From positions 310,001 through 374,000 of the forward strand of contig NZ_FTOA01000004.1 of the NCBI RefSeq assembly GCF_900156605.1: a stretch of 64,000 bases of DNA. The letters run 5' to 3'. The first letter of the stretch is position 1. Every line of letters begins with the position of its first letter. Below, piece by piece: positions 26,498 to 35,969 of the stretch. The position numbers were made by a program, and so were the translations under genes. The notes under the pieces are model-generated. The model did not search any database. It had not been told where the DNA came from and saw nothing but the letters and a program-made list of their open reading frames with translations. Source of the DNA: Insolitispirillum peregrinum. GTDB taxonomy: Bacteria > Pseudomonadota > Alphaproteobacteria > Rhodospirillales > Rhodospirillaceae.

Positions 26498-26953
26498 ATG
26501 CCGAAAATCGTCCCCGATATCATCAACCCGCAAGGCATCGCCTGCGTGATGCAGTCGATGACCATCCGTGAAGCCGCAATCCTGATGGATGAACGCGGTA
26601 TTGCCGCCGTGGTGATCTGTCACCCCGGCGGTCGGCTGGCAGGAATCGTCACCGAACGCGACGTGACCGCCCGCGTGGTTGCCGTTGGCCGTGATCCTGT
26701 CACCACCACCGTTGGCGAGGTGATGACCCCCGACCCCGATACCCTGTTGGCGGATGATTCCCCGCAACAGGCCCTGCGGATGATGCGCAAACGGAATTAC
26801 CGCCACCTGCCGGTGGTCGATGAAAACCACCATGTCATCGGCATGGTTTCGGTCCGTGACCTGTACGCCTTTGTGCTGGAAGAAATGTCCGAAGACCTGC
26901 GCGCCCAGACCGACTATATCCACGGCGAAAGCTATGGGGTGGCGGCGCATTAA
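26498..26953 (+). CDS. Stand-alone CBS-pair protein
   Basis: This 151-residue protein consists essentially of two CBS motifs: VMQSMTIREAAILMDERGIA...GIVTERDVTARVV and VMTPDPDTLLADDSPQQALR...VDENHHVIGMVSVRDLY. CBS pairs bind adenosyl ligands and regulate partner proteins. The ATG at 26498 follows GGAGG by nine bases; a longer frame from 26471 has no such support. The neighbour upstream is the CBS-containing CorC protein. The stop is immediately followed by tandem B repeats. Confidence 0.88.
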   Translation: MPKIVPDIINPQGIACVMQSMTIREAAILMDERGIAAVVICHPGGRLAGIVTERDVTARVVAVGRDPVTTTVGEVMTPDPDTLLADDSPQQALRMMRKRNYRHLPVVDENHHVIGMVSVRDLYAFVLEEMSEDLRAQTDYIHGESYGVAAH

Positions 26954-26954
26954 A

Positions 26955-27058
26955 GCATTGTGCGAAAAGTGGGAGCCGGTTTTCGCAATAACAATGCGAC
27001 ATGAAAAAACCGGCATTGTGCGAAAAGTGGGAGCCGGTTTTCGTAACAACAATGCGGC
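26955..27058 (+). repeat. Repeats B2 and B3, tandem pair of family B
   Basis: Two near-identical 46-bp copies (26955-27000 and 27013-27058) start 58 bp apart. Each has outer arms GCATTGT/ACAATGC and inner arms GCGAAAA/TTTTCGC around GTGGGAGCCGG. They begin one base after the CBS gene stop codon. Spurious protein-like translations across them are not genes. Confidence 0.85.
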
Positions 27059-27114
27059 ACTGAGAACGGCGAATATTTTCAAGTTGACCGTCTATGGTCA
27101 ACGGCCCGGAAAAC

Positions 27115-27220
27115 ATGGAGCGCTGCTCCAAACCTCGCCGGGGCCGGAAGGCCCCGGACCCCATTCGTTGAATAGTCAAGGAAAAGGGGGATACGGGAAA
27201 ACTGACTCCCGGAGAGGCGT
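27115..27220 (+). repeat. Repeat A3 (family A, degenerate)
   Basis: It contains the GGAGCGCTGCTCC palindrome, ACCTCGC and GGGGCC-GGAA-GGCCCC stem, followed by GACCCCATT...AAAAGGGGG, as in other copies. The 5' terminal repeat and the 3' end are diverged, so the right border is approximate. The whole gap between the CBS gene and the marR gene (about 340 bp) is thus mostly repeats. Confidence 0.65.
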
Positions 27221-27292
27221 CCCGAAAACACCATCCCGCGCAGCAAGGGTAATGCCCCGGCGCGGGATGGTGTCTGTTCCGGCAGCAGGTGA

Positions 27293-27766
27293 TCAGGCCA
27301 GACGGCGCAGCAAGCGCAGGAAGGTCGCCTGTTCCCGCGAGTTCAGCGGCGCCAGAATTTCACGTTCCACCGCCTGAGCCCCCTCCAGCGCCAGTTCAAC
27401 GGCTTCACGGCCTTCTGCCGTCAGCGACAACTGGATACGGCGGCGATCAATGGCATCGGGCGTCCGGTTCACCATCCCCCGCTCATGCAGACGCCGCACC
27501 ACCCCTTGCATGGTGGCCGCATCCATGGCGATCATCCGGCCCAGACTGTTCTGCGATACAGACCCCTGCTCGTACAGCTTGTACAGCGCGGCAAACTGCG
27601 GCGGCGTGAACGCCCCCGGCCCCAGATCGGACAGGAACAGGGCCGTTGCCCGCTGATGAGCCCGCCGCAACAACTGGCTCGTCTGGTCTTCCAGTTGAAA
27701 CAGGGCTTGCGTGTCACTGATTTCGGTCTGGTCAGCAGTGACCCGGTGAGTGATAGAGCTATTCAT
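27293..27766 (-). CDS. MarR family transcriptional regulator
   Basis: This 157-residue winged-helix protein has FTPPQFAALYKLYEQGSVSQ, NSLGRMIAMDAATMQGVVRRL (recognition helix) and the wing DAIDRRRIQLSLTAEG. MarR dimers usually repress their own and a neighbouring gene until a phenolic or oxidised ligand binds. The ATG at 27766 is preferred over an upstream frame from 27844 because it lies by an AGG-rich stretch and starts at the usual family length. No obvious target gene is adjacent; the flanking gap towards the chemoreceptor is gene-free. Confidence 0.88.
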   Translation of the reverse strand: MNSSITHRVTADQTEISDTQALFQLEDQTSQLLRRAHQRATALFLSDLGPGAFTPPQFAALYKLYEQGSVSQNSLGRMIAMDAATMQGVVRRLHERGMVNRTPDAIDRRRIQLSLTAEGREAVELALEGAQAVEREILAPLNSREQATFLRLLRRLA

Positions 27767-28336
27767 ACCTGTGCCTCGCGAACCAAAGTACCCTGCATTG
27801 TCTTTTTGAGGCAGGGGTTCCTCCCGTGACCAAGAGCAGCCCATAGTCCATTAGGACCAATCTTACCGTCATGTCACAATTCTTGGTATAACCGCGACGC
27901 GTCGTTCTTGCAAAGGAATAACGCTCCCCTATGGTTGTGCAGAAGATATAATCCTCTTGGCTGAATTGGCCTTATGTCATTAGACAAAGGACATATCTTG
28001 AATGAATGAAAAGGCCCTAAATTGCGATATATCCTCATTTTTAGGGTATGCATACACCCAAATAAAGTGCAGTGCCCATTTTACGGTCAGTCCTGGGACC
28101 TACACCATCGGTCTTCCTCCTGGGCAATACCCGACAGAAGCATTGGTCCAACCACTCTCCTCTCTCCCCCGGACGCTTTATTCTATCGCCCGGGATGAGA
28201 ACAAAGGCCGCAAAGGTCGATCACCGAGCTTGGTTTTAGAGTCTAATGTATGAAAACAGGCGCTTGTTTCGCATGTAAAAGATGCAATTCACAACAAGGA
28301 AAATCAAAGCCTGCTTCCCATCGAAGGCTGACGCCG
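27767..28336. promoter_or_regulatory. Gene-free region upstream of marR
   Basis: This 570-bp region has lower GC than its surroundings. It holds a short inverted repeat GTCC-ATTA-GGAC at about 27848-27859, about 80 bp before the marR start, which could be an autoregulatory operator. An open frame at 28002-28253 (83 codons) lacks a ribosome-binding site, family resemblance and typical codon bias, and was not accepted. The right end abuts the chemoreceptor stop. Confidence 0.4.
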
Positions 28337-29815
28337 TCAGGTTACCTTGCGGGCAGCTTCGCGCACATTCAAAGTCGCCTGGTTGATGCGCTGAGACGCC
28401 GAGGCAATCTCGCCCAGCGAGCGGGAGACCTGATCCACGCTTTCCGCCGCCGTCTGCATGCTGGCCGCAATTCCGCGCGTCACCGAGCTTTGTTCCTCGA
28501 CGGCTGCGGCGATATTGGCCGAAATGTCGTTCACCTGCGAGATGGTGCTGCTGATCGCCCGAATCGCCGCAACAGCCTGTTCGGTTGCCTGCTGTACACC
28601 GGTAATCTGCCCGGCAATTTCGCCCGTTGCCCGCGTGGTTTGCGTTGCCAGCCCCTTGACTTCGTTAGCCACCACCGCAAAGCCCTTGCCCGCCTCGCCC
28701 GCACGGGCGGCTTCGATGGTGGCATTCAGGGCCAGCAGGTTGGTCTGCCCGGCGATGTCATTGATCAGCCGGACCACCCGGTCAATCTGGCCCGCCGCCG
28801 CAACCAGACCTTCGACCAGATCATTGGCTTCGCCTGCTTCCTTGACGGCGGTCTGGGAAATGCTGAGCGCGGTGTTGACCTGCTGGCTGATCTCACGAAT
28901 CGACCCGGACAGCTCCTCGACCCCGGAGGCCACTTCCTGCACCCGGCCGGTGGTGTCACGGGCAGCGTTGGCGGCCCCTTCGGCGCGACCGGTGGCGAGA
29001 TCGACTTCGGAACTGATGTCGGTCAGTTCCTGTTCGATCGCCTCTTGCAACCGCTGACGTTCACGACGACGGGCAATCTGGGGGCGGATGTCCTGAGCAT
29101 ACTTGACCACCTTGAACACCGTGCCCTGCGAGTCCCGGATCGGGGTATAGGAGGCCTGAATCCAGACATCGTCCCCGCTTTTGCTCACCCGGCGGAATTC
29201 CCCGATCTGGGCTTCGCCACTGGCCAGCTTGCGCCAGAATTCGCGGTACTCGGGCGTGTTTCTCTCCTCGGCAGGCACGAACATGCTGTGATGCTTGCCA
29301 ACGATTTCGTCCCTGGCATAGCCCAGCACGGCACGAAACAGCTCGTTGGCTTGGAGAACGGTTCCGTCCGTCTCGAAATGAATCACCGCCTGGCTTGTCC
29401 CGATGGCCTGAATTTGCCCTTCGTAATCAAAACCCTGCATCTTGCGGGCCGTGACATCCGAGGCAACCATCATCACCGATGTGACAGTCCCCTGTGCATT
29501 CACAATCGGAACATAGGATGCCTGTACCCAAAGGTATAGGCCCGACTTGGCGACCCGGCCAAATTCAGCGGTAACAGACTGGCCAGAGCGGAGTTTTTGC
29601 CACAGCGACCGGCTCTCCTCGGAAGAGCGTTCACGCTCTGCAATCAGAATCGTGTGATTCTGTCCGCGAATCTCTGTCGGCTGATAGCCAAACAAAGAAA
29701 TAAACTGTTGATTTGCATCAATAATAACTCCATCGACCGTCATGTCTGCGATAGCATGAGAACGGCCAAGGGCCGCTATTTTCTGTTCTGCCTGAGAATT
29801 TTTCTGGAAAAACAT
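28337..29815 (-). CDS. Cytosolic methyl-accepting chemotaxis protein with two PAS domains
   Basis: This 492-residue protein has no transmembrane segment. Two PAS/PAC units (about 15-125 and 135-245; each has [17 protein letters not shown]- or [18 protein letters not shown]-like cores and a [19 protein letters not shown] or equivalent PAC) precede an MCP signalling domain (about 260-490). Its hairpin tip reads [20 protein letters not shown]. This matches Aer/BdlA-like energy or redox receptors that use FAD or haem. The ATG at 29815 has AGGGAA six bases upstream. No other che gene is adjacent; a cheY/cheC-like pair lies 13 kb away. Confidence 0.9.
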   Translation of the reverse strand: MFFQKNSQAEQKIAALGRSHAIADMTVDGVIIDANQQFISLFGYQPTEIRGQNHTILIAERERSSEESRSLWQKLRSGQSVTAEFGRVAKSGLYLWVQASYVPIVNAQGTVTSVMMVASDVTARKMQGFDYEGQIQAIGTSQAVIHFETDGTVLQANELFRAVLGYARDEIVGKHHSMFVPAEERNTPEYREFWRKLASGEAQIGEFRRVSKSGDDVWIQASYTPIRDSQGTVFKVVKYAQDIRPQIARRRERQRLQEAIEQELTDISSEVDLATGRAEGAANAARDTTGRVQEVASGVEELSGSIREISQQVNTALSISQTAVKEAGEANDLVEGLVAAAGQIDRVVRLINDIAGQTNLLALNATIEAARAGEAGKGFAVVANEVKGLATQTTRATGEIAGQITGVQQATEQAVAAIRAISSTISQVNDISANIAAAVEEQSSVTRGIAASMQTAAESVDQVSRSLGEIASASQRINQATLNVREAARKVT

Positions 29816-30146
29816 AGCAGTTCCCTTTTTACCGAGCCGGTCTGGAGTGGTAGTACGACACAATACATGACTATTCAATTCAGGGAAGTCCAGATTTCCA
29901 GTTGAATAATCATTCACATATTTAAAATGTGACTATATTTTCAATCTTGCAGCTTCGTTTTACAAAGCCATACAACCATCACACCTTACCATACGGGATA
30001 GATGGATAGATAAAAACTATACTAAAGAGCAATTCACCCCCACCCCGTCACCCTCACCTCCACACCTGCCGCATCTTTTCCGTGTACATCATGGTCCATT
30101 ACAGTGACAATAGACCGTTGTTATCTCTGGATACTGATCACGCCCG
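29816..30146. promoter_or_regulatory. AT-rich divergent gap between chemoreceptor and comM
   Basis: The 331-bp divergent intergenic region is conspicuously AT-rich between about 29900 and 30010. It includes an imperfect CACATATTTAAAATGTG inverted repeat (29915-29931) that may mark a promoter or operator. No reading frame or repeat-family member was found. Confidence 0.4.
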
Positions 30147-31682
30147 ATGACCGCACATGTCAACACCGTTGCCTTTTCCGGGGTGGATTGCGTCGAGATC
30201 GACGTTCAGGTCCAACTGTCCAACGGACTGCCCGCCTTTACCATCGTCGGTCTGCCAGACAAGGCGGTGGGAGAATCACGGGAACGAGTGCGGGCCGCGC
30301 TGACCGCCATCGGACTGGCCTTGCCGCCACGGCGGATCACCGTCAATCTGGCACCGGCGGACATGACCAAGGAAGGCAGCCATTTTGACCTGCCGATTGC
30401 CTGCGCCCTGCTGGCAGCGATGGGGGTCCTGCCGCTGGATGACATCCAGAACTACATCATTCTGGGGGAACTGGGGCTGGATGGCTCGCTGGCGGCGGTG
30501 GCCGGGGTTCTGCCCGCCGCCATCCACGCCAACGCCCGCGACCTCGGCCTGATCTGCCCGGCCTCTCAAGGCTCCGAAGCGGCGTGGGCCGGTGGCAGCG
30601 GCGTGCTGGCTCCGGCCAGCCTGCTCAGCCTGATCAATCATTTCAAGGATGGCGACCCGCTGCCCGCACCGGTTCCGGCCAGCGCCCGGGACAGCCTTAC
30701 CCTGCCCGACCTGCTGGATGTCAAAGGACAGGAAAGCGCCAAGCGGGCGCTGGAGGTTGCCGCTGCCGGGGGCCATAACCTGCTGATGATCGGCCCGCCC
30801 GGTTCGGGAAAGTCGATGCTCGCCCGCCGCCTGCCCAGCCTGCTGCCGCCGCTGTCGCCGCACGAGGCGCTGGAGGTGTCGATGATCCATTCGGTTGCCG
30901 GGCTGCTGACCGGCGGCCAGTTGCTGACCCGCCGCCCCTATCGCGATCCGCACCATTCAGCCAGCGTTGCCGCCATCATCGGCGGCGGCATGCGGGCCAA
31001 GCCGGGCGATGTCAGTCTGGCCCATAATGGCGTCCTGTTCCTCGACGAGCTGCCCGAATTTGCCCGTGGTGCCCTCGAAGCCCTGCGCCAGCCGCTGGAA
31101 AGCGGCCGGGCAGTGATCAGCCGGGCCAACAACCACGTCAGCTATCCGGCACGGGTGCAGTTGGTGGCAGCGATGAATCCCTGTCGCTGCGGCTATCTGG
31201 GCGACGAGTCGATGGCCTGTAACAAGGCCCCCCGCTGCGGCGCCGACTATCAGGGCCGCCTGTCCGGGCCGCTGCTCGACCGTATTGATATCCATATCGA
31301 CGTCCCGGCGGTCTCGCCCCTTGAACTGACCCGCTTGCCGCAGGGGGAACCCTCGCAAACGGTGGCCGCCCGCGTGGCCGCCGCCCAGCAGGTGCAGAAC
31401 GACCGCTATCAGGCGCTCGCCCCCGGCGGCGCCGTCCGCCGCAATGCCGACGCCGACGGCGCCGTTCTGGACAGTGCCACCCCGATGGAGGACGCCGCCC
31501 GCCAGTTGCTGACAAAGGCCACCGAGCGGATGCGCCTGTCGGCCCGTGGCTATCACCGGGTGCTGCGGGTGGCCCGCACCATCGCCGATCTGGCGGGCAG
31601 CGACAGCCTCGCCGCCCCGCATATCGCCGAAGCCCTGTCCTATCGCCGCCTGCTGCCGGGGAAACAGAGTCTGGTGTCGTAG
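30147..31682 (+). CDS. comM: YifB/ComM family Mg-chelatase-like AAA+ ATPase
   Basis: This 511-residue protein has an N-terminal Lon-like (ChlI) domain (VEIDVQVQLSNGLPAFTIVG), Walker A GPPGSGKSMLARRL, Walker B GVLFLDELPEF, arginine finger region and a Cys-containing segment (NPCRCGYLGD...CNKAPRCGADYQ). In Vibrio and others ComM is a hexameric helicase promoting branch migration during natural transformation, although most carriers are not known to be competent. The gene is monocistronic, ending in repeat A4 and a bidirectional terminator. Confidence 0.93.
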   Translation: MTAHVNTVAFSGVDCVEIDVQVQLSNGLPAFTIVGLPDKAVGESRERVRAALTAIGLALPPRRITVNLAPADMTKEGSHFDLPIACALLAAMGVLPLDDIQNYIILGELGLDGSLAAVAGVLPAAIHANARDLGLICPASQGSEAAWAGGSGVLAPASLLSLINHFKDGDPLPAPVPASARDSLTLPDLLDVKGQESAKRALEVAAAGGHNLLMIGPPGSGKSMLARRLPSLLPPLSPHEALEVSMIHSVAGLLTGGQLLTRRPYRDPHHSASVAAIIGGGMRAKPGDVSLAHNGVLFLDELPEFARGALEALRQPLESGRAVISRANNHVSYPARVQLVAAMNPCRCGYLGDESMACNKAPRCGADYQGRLSGPLLDRIDIHIDVPAVSPLELTRLPQGEPSQTVAARVAAAQQVQNDRYQALAPGGAVRRNADADGAVLDSATPMEDAARQLLTKATERMRLSARGYHRVLRVARTIADLAGSDSLAAPHIAEALSYRRLLPGKQSLVS

Positions 31683-31687
31683 GGCAT

Positions 31688-31780
31688 CACAGGACAGGAC
31701 AATTGGTGGAAAAGAATGGGCTATCGCCCAAACCCATTCGGGGCCTCAAGGCCCCAGCGAGGTATGGAGCAGCACTCCAT
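31688..31780 (-). repeat. Repeat A4 (family A, internally deleted, minus orientation)
   Basis: Read on minus: ATGGAGTGCTGCTCCAT, ACCTCGC, GGGGCC-TTGA-GGCCCC, then directly the late part: TGGGTT, TGGGC-GATA-GCCCA (31717-31730 on plus), TTCTTTTCCACCAA and a degenerate end GTCCTGT. The CCCCAC...GTGGGG stem found in A6 is missing. It lies six bases downstream of the comM stop. Confidence 0.8.
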
Positions 31781-31792
31781 GAAAAAGTATAA

Positions 31793-31828
31793 AAAACCCG
31801 CCCCAAAGAGACCTCCGGGGCGGGTTTT
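31793..31828. terminator. Bidirectional terminator between comM and lepA
   Basis: AAAACCCGCCCC (31793-31804) is a perfect match to GGGGCGGGTTTT (31817-31828) around a 12-nt loop. It gives A and T tracts on both sides, suited to the convergent genes comM and lepA. Confidence 0.9.
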
Positions 31829-31850
31829 CCAGTACAGCGACCGGGGAAGA

Positions 31851-33656
31851 TTACTTGTCTTCGCCCATCCGCAGGGCCTGAATGAAGGCGGTCTGCGGGA
31901 TTTCGACCTTGCCGAACTGACGCATGCGCTTTTTGCCTTCCTTCTGCTTGTCCAGCAGCTTGCGCTTACGGCTGATGTCGCCGCCATAACACTTGGCGGT
32001 GACGTCCTTGCGCATGGCGGCAATGGTTTCGCGGGCGATCACCTTGCCCCCGATGGCGGCCTGAATCGGAATTTTGAACAGGTGCTTGGGGATCAGGTCC
32101 TTCAGGCGTTCGCAAATCTGGCGGCCCCGGTACTCGGCCTGGCTACGGTGCGCCATGAAGGCCAGCGCATCAACCGGCTCGGCGTTGACCAGAATCGACA
32201 CCTTCACCAGATCACCCTCGGTGTAGCCCTCGACTTCGTAGTCAAAGCTGGCATAGCCCTTGGAGATCGACTTCAGGCGGTCATAGAAGTCAAAGACGAT
32301 TTCGTTCAGCGGCAGGCGGTACACCACCATCGCCCGGTTGCCGACATAGGTCAGTTCGACCTGTTCGCCACGCCGTTCGGTGCACAGAGCCAGAATGTTG
32401 CCGAGGTAGTCATCGGGCACCATGATGGTGGCCTTCACCCACGGCTCTTCGATGGTGGCAATCTTCACCGGGTCGGGGAAGTCGGCCGGGTTGTGCAGTT
32501 CCTTGACGTCGCCGTTGGTCATGTGCATGCGATAGACGACCGACGGAGCGGTGGTGATCAGGTCGAGGTCGAACTCGCGGTCCAGACGCTCCTGAATGAT
32601 CTCCATGTGCAGCAGGCCGAGGAAACCGCAGCGGAAGCCGAAGCCCAGCGCCGCCGAGTTTTCCGGCGCGAAGTCAAAGCTGGAGTCGTTCAGGCGCAGC
32701 TTGGCCAGACTGTCGCGCAGGTGTTCGTATTCCGACGAATCGATCGGGAACAGGCCACACCACACCACCGGAATCGACGGCTTGAAGCCCGGCAGCGGTT
32801 GCAGGGCCGGTTTGGCGTCGTCAGTGATGGTATCGCCAACCTGAGTATCGGCAACGGTCTTGATGCCCGCCATCAGGAAACCCATCTGGCCAGCGTGCAG
32901 TTCGCCGGTTTCGACCATCTTGGGGGTGAACACGCCGACCTTGTCGACCTGATGCACCGCCCCGGTCTGCATCATGCGGATCTTCATGCCGCGCTTGATC
33001 CGGCCATGCTTGACGCGAATCAGGATGATCACACCCAGATAGCTGTCATACCAGCTATCGACCAGCATCGCCTGCAGCGGGCCATCAATGTTGCCTTCGG
33101 GCGCGGGCAGGCGCTGCACCAGCGCTTCCAGCACGTTCGGCACGCCCAGACCGGTCTTGGCCGAGATTTCGACCGCCTCGGAAGCATCAATGCCGATCAC
33201 GTCTTCGATCTGTTCCTTGACGCGCGGCACATCGGCGGCGGGCAGGTCAACCTTGTTCAGCACCGGCACGATTTCGTGGGCGGCTTCGATGGCCTGATAG
33301 ACGTTGGCAAGGGTCTGCGCTTCCACCCCTTGCGAGGCATCGACCACCAGCAGCGAGCCTTCACAGGCGGCCAGCGAGCGGCTGACTTCATAGGCAAAGT
33401 CAACGTGGCCCGGGGTGTCCATCAGGTTCAGTTCGTAGGTCACGCCATCTTTGGCCTGATAGCTCAGGCGGACGGCCTGAGCCTTGATGGTGATGCCGCG
33501 TTCACGCTCGATGTCCATCGAGTCGAGAACCTGATCCTTCATTTCGCGGTCAGACAGACCACCGCACAACTGGATCAGGCGGTCGGCCAGGGTCGATTTC
33601 CCGTGGTCGATGTGGGCAATGATGGCAAAGTTTCGGATGTGACGCAGGTCAGCCAT
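31851..33656 (-). CDS. lepA: Elongation factor 4 (LepA)
   Basis: This 601-residue translational GTPase back-translocates or remodels stalled ribosomes. G1 is [15 protein letters not shown]2 region [12 protein letters not shown]3 DTPGHVDF, G4 NKVDLP, with the LepA-specific C-terminal domain ([19 protein letters not shown]). The ATG at 33656 gives the usual family length; a TTG two codons upstream is less likely. It is a monocistronic housekeeping gene. Confidence 0.97.
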   Translation of the reverse strand: MADLRHIRNFAIIAHIDHGKSTLADRLIQLCGGLSDREMKDQVLDSMDIERERGITIKAQAVRLSYQAKDGVTYELNLMDTPGHVDFAYEVSRSLAACEGSLLVVDASQGVEAQTLANVYQAIEAAHEIVPVLNKVDLPAADVPRVKEQIEDVIGIDASEAVEISAKTGLGVPNVLEALVQRLPAPEGNIDGPLQAMLVDSWYDSYLGVIILIRVKHGRIKRGMKIRMMQTGAVHQVDKVGVFTPKMVETGELHAGQMGFLMAGIKTVADTQVGDTITDDAKPALQPLPGFKPSIPVVWCGLFPIDSSEYEHLRDSLAKLRLNDSSFDFAPENSAALGFGFRCGFLGLLHMEIIQERLDREFDLDLITTAPSVVYRMHMTNGDVKELHNPADFPDPVKIATIEEPWVKATIMVPDDYLGNILALCTERRGEQVELTYVGNRAMVVYRLPLNEIVFDFYDRLKSISKGYASFDYEVEGYTEGDLVKVSILVNAEPVDALAFMAHRSQAEYRGRQICERLKDLIPKHLFKIPIQAAIGGKVIARETIAAMRKDVTAKCYGGDISRKRKLLDKQKEGKKRMRQFGKVEIPQTAFIQALRMGEDK

Positions 33657-33838
33657 GATCAACGATTCACTTTACAAGAGTTTGCCCAGACCATAGGGCC
33701 AAAGCGCCCCCGTTACAACTGGCCTGCGACACTTTCCCGGGGCAAAGTGAACGCATGACGACCTGAAATCACGCCGATTGAGCCAGACGGCGCTCCCCGC
33801 TACAGTGGGGGCCTGTTTTTGCTGCCAATGGACCCCAG

Positions 33839-34396
33839 ATGCTGCAGGAAATCACCGCGCCGGATTATGACGTCGATTTCGATGTCGTCTATGCGACGGA
33901 CCGCAACTTCACCGGCACCCCTGTCTATCAGCGGGCCGCCTTTTACCTGTTGCCCGAGGCTGCCGCCTTGCTGCGGCGGGCGATTGCCATTGCGGCACCG
34001 CTGGGCTACCGGCTGAAGCTGCTGGATGGCTTTCGACCGTCCGAAGCGCAATGGAAGCTGTGGAACCATACCCCCGACCCCGAATTCATCGCCGATCCGC
34101 GCCGTGGCTCGCCGCACAGCATGGGGGCGGCGGTTGACCTGACCCTGCTGGATGCCGCCAGCGGGGCCGAGCTGGACATGGGCACGCCGTTCGACGACCT
34201 GCGCCCGCTGTCCCACCACGGCGTGACCGACGGTATTTCCGCCGAAGCCCAAAAGAACCGGGTGATCCTGATGGGGATCATGACCAGCGCCGGGTTCGAC
34301 TTTTTCCGTAACGAGTGGTGGCACTACCAACTGTTCAACGCCCGCGCCCGCTATCCGGTCCTGACCGATGCGGCAGCGGGAACCCGGATGATGTGA
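33839..34396 (+). CDS. ddpX: D-Ala-D-Ala dipeptidase, VanX/DdpX family
   Basis: This 185-residue zinc peptidase has the motifs LLDGFRPSEAQ (catalytic Arg), SPHSMGAAVDL (SxHxxGxAxD zinc ligands) and NEWWHYQLF (catalytic Glu and third zinc His). It hydrolyses D-alanyl-D-alanine in the cytosol for recycling; there is no signal peptide. No vanHA-like genes are near, so glycopeptide resistance is not implied. It is followed two bases later by tsaB, suggesting one transcript. Confidence 0.9.
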   Translation: MLQEITAPDYDVDFDVVYATDRNFTGTPVYQRAAFYLLPEAAALLRRAIAIAAPLGYRLKLLDGFRPSEAQWKLWNHTPDPEFIADPRRGSPHSMGAAVDLTLLDAASGAELDMGTPFDDLRPLSHHGVTDGISAEAQKNRVILMGIMTSAGFDFFRNEWWHYQLFNARARYPVLTDAAAGTRMM

Positions 34397-34398
34397 GG

Positions 34399-35097
34399 AT
34401 GCGGATTCTTGCTTTTGATACCGCAGGCAATGGCTGTTCGGTCTGCCTGTGGCAGGACGGGCAGACTTTGGCCCTGCGCACCCTGTCGATGTCCCACGGT
34501 CAGGCGGAACAGCTGATCCCGATGATTGCCGCCGTCCGCGAGGACAGCGGTCTGGACTGGCAGGATCTGGATGCCATCGCCGTGACCATCGGTCCGGGAT
34601 CCTTCACCGGCCTGCGGGTCGGACTGGCGGCGGCTCAGGGCCTGACGCTGGCCACCGGCCTGCCGGTGATCGGTATCACCACGCTGGAGGCCTATGCCAG
34701 ACAGGCCGCCAATGCCGGGTATCGCGGAGCGATTCTGGTCGCCGTTGATGCCCGCCGCGACGACCTGTACCTGCAACCGTTCCACGCCGATGATACTGGC
34801 GGTCTGCGCCCGCTGGCGGCTCCGCTGGCCGCGCCGGTCGAGCAGGTGGCACCCCTGCTGGCCGACTGGGGCATCACCACCGCCACCGTTACCGGCGACG
34901 CCACTGCCCTGCTGGATGGCATTGCCGCCCTGACCGCCAGCCACCCGCAAGCGGCCGTTGACCCGGCCTGCCTCGCCGGGCTGGCGGCCGGTCGCTCAGC
35001 GGCCGAGGCTCCGGCCATTCCGCTGTACATCCGTCCACCGGATGCCGCCATCCCGCAGAATGGCGGGCAACTTCGTCCCGATGTCCCCCATGACTGA
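34399..35097 (+). CDS. tsaB: tRNA t6A37 biosynthesis protein TsaB
   Basis: This 232-residue ASKHA-fold protein of the TsaBDE complex makes threonylcarbamoyladenosine at tRNA A37. Visible are ILAFDTAGNGCSVCLW, the SMSHGQAEQLIPMI helix and IGPGSFTGLRVGLAAAQGL. TGAGG lies directly before the ATG at 34399. It overlaps rimI. Together with mtaB at 14.2 kb, the window holds two steps acting on the same nucleoside. Confidence 0.94.
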   Translation: MRILAFDTAGNGCSVCLWQDGQTLALRTLSMSHGQAEQLIPMIAAVREDSGLDWQDLDAIAVTIGPGSFTGLRVGLAAAQGLTLATGLPVIGITTLEAYARQAANAGYRGAILVAVDARRDDLYLQPFHADDTGGLRPLAAPLAAPVEQVAPLLADWGITTATVTGDATALLDGIAALTASHPQAAVDPACLAGLAAGRSAAEAPAIPLYIRPPDAAIPQNGGQLRPDVPHD

Positions 35098-35560
35098 CGC
35101 AGACCAAACCCCAGATCAAACCATCGCCACCACAGCCCATGCCCCGCTGCTGGCCGCCATCCACGGCGAAGCCTTTGCCGACCCGTGGGACAGCGCGGCC
35201 TTTGTCGCACTGCTGAATGATCCGACCAACAGCGCCCTGCTGTTTGCGCAGGACGGGGAACCGGTGGGCTTCATCCTGTGCCGTCTGGTGCTGGATGAAG
35301 CCGAAATCATTACCATCGCCACCCGCCCCTGCTGTCAGCGGCAGGGATGGGGGCGACGGATGATCACCAGCATGACCGCATCCCTGCGCGCCGGTGGTGC
35401 GGCGACCCTGTTTCTGGAGGTCGCCGACGACAACAGCGCCGCCCAGGCGCTATATGAACAGGGCGGCTTTCAGACCGTTGGCCGTCGCAAGGGCTATTAC
35501 CCCCCCCATCACGCTGGCGAGCGGGCACGGGATGCGCTGGTCATGTCTTTGGCCCTGTAA
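35090..35560 (+). CDS. rimI: Ribosomal protein S18 alanine N-acetyltransferase RimI (GNAT)
   Basis: This 156-residue GNAT protein has FADPWDSAAFVALL, VGFILCRLVLDEAEIITIA, the acetyl-CoA loop RQGWGRRMITSM, FLEVADDNSAAQALYEQ and GGFQTVGRRKGYY. These are standard for RimI. The start is ambiguous: ATG at 35090 gives an 8-bp ATGACTGA overlap with the tsaB stop, and ATG at 35081 adds three residues. The tsaB-rimI pair is conserved in many bacteria. Confidence 0.9.
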   Translation: MTDADQTPDQTIATTAHAPLLAAIHGEAFADPWDSAAFVALLNDPTNSALLFAQDGEPVGFILCRLVLDEAEIITIATRPCCQRQGWGRRMITSMTASLRAGGAATLFLEVADDNSAAQALYEQGGFQTVGRRKGYYPPHHAGERARDALVMSLAL

Positions 35561-35598
35561 TCGCATCTCTGGACCGTTTCCGCGCCCCCCAAGGATTG

Positions 35599-35856
35599 CT
35601 AACCCTTTTTCTGAATAAGAAGGTGAAATACAGATACCCCTTCTGCGATCACCTCGGGCTCCAGTTTCAGAATAAGGTGACCCAACTCCTGAACGGATTC
35701 AGGAACATTGCGTCTGGGCTCCTCGCCTTTCAGGCGTACGGACAAAGTTTCTCCTACCTGCATTTTTTCGAGTTTCAGCTTCGTCTTTACAAAGGTGATC
35801 GGACAGACGTCGCTGGTGATATCGAGGAAATAGTCAGCATCACAGGAGTTGGACAC
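35599..35856 (-). CDS. TusA-like sulfurtransferase (SirA family)
   Basis: This 85-residue small protein has the TusA core LDITSDVCPITFVKTKLKLEKM. It carries the catalytic Cys-Pro at residues 18-19 and later LSVRLKGEEPRRNVPES. TusA-like proteins carry persulfide sulfur. The start is a GTG at 35856 with AAGGAG six to seven bases upstream, better than the in-frame GTG at 35880. It is divergent from mucR and converges on rimI. Its pathway (thiouridylation, molybdenum cofactor or sulfur oxidation) cannot be told from context. Confidence 0.88.
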   Translation of the reverse strand: MSNSCDADYFLDITSDVCPITFVKTKLKLEKMQVGETLSVRLKGEEPRRNVPESVQELGHLILKLEPEVIAEGVSVFHLLIQKKG

Positions 35857-35969
35857 TATTTTCTCCTTTATTTGCGGCACAGATGTTGCTAATCAGAGAA
35901 ATCAAGCACACATTGTCTTGCAGAGACACGAAGATAGTTCCCCCTGCCAGAGATAACGAGGATTTCCTT

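Noticed and set aside
26955-27058. Tandem repeats considered as a CRISPR array
   Set aside because: There are only two units with a 12-bp gap, the unit is an interspersed palindrome found elsewhere, and no cas genes are present.
26820-27377. Peptide-like translation through the B repeats (CEKWEPVFA, KVGAGFR)
   Set aside because: These strings arise from reading family B repeats and occur wherever the repeat does; they are not proteins.
28002-28253. 83-codon frame between marR and the chemoreceptor gene
   Set aside because: There is no Shine-Dalgarno, composition is unlike local genes, and no motif was recognised.
31716-33758. 680-codon plus-strand frame opposite lepA
   Set aside because: It is an antisense shadow; lepA is complete with all GTPase motifs.
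33839-34396. VanX-type glycopeptide resistance
   Set aside because: Only the dipeptidase is present, next to tsaB-rimI; without vanH/vanA partners it is more likely a recycling enzyme.
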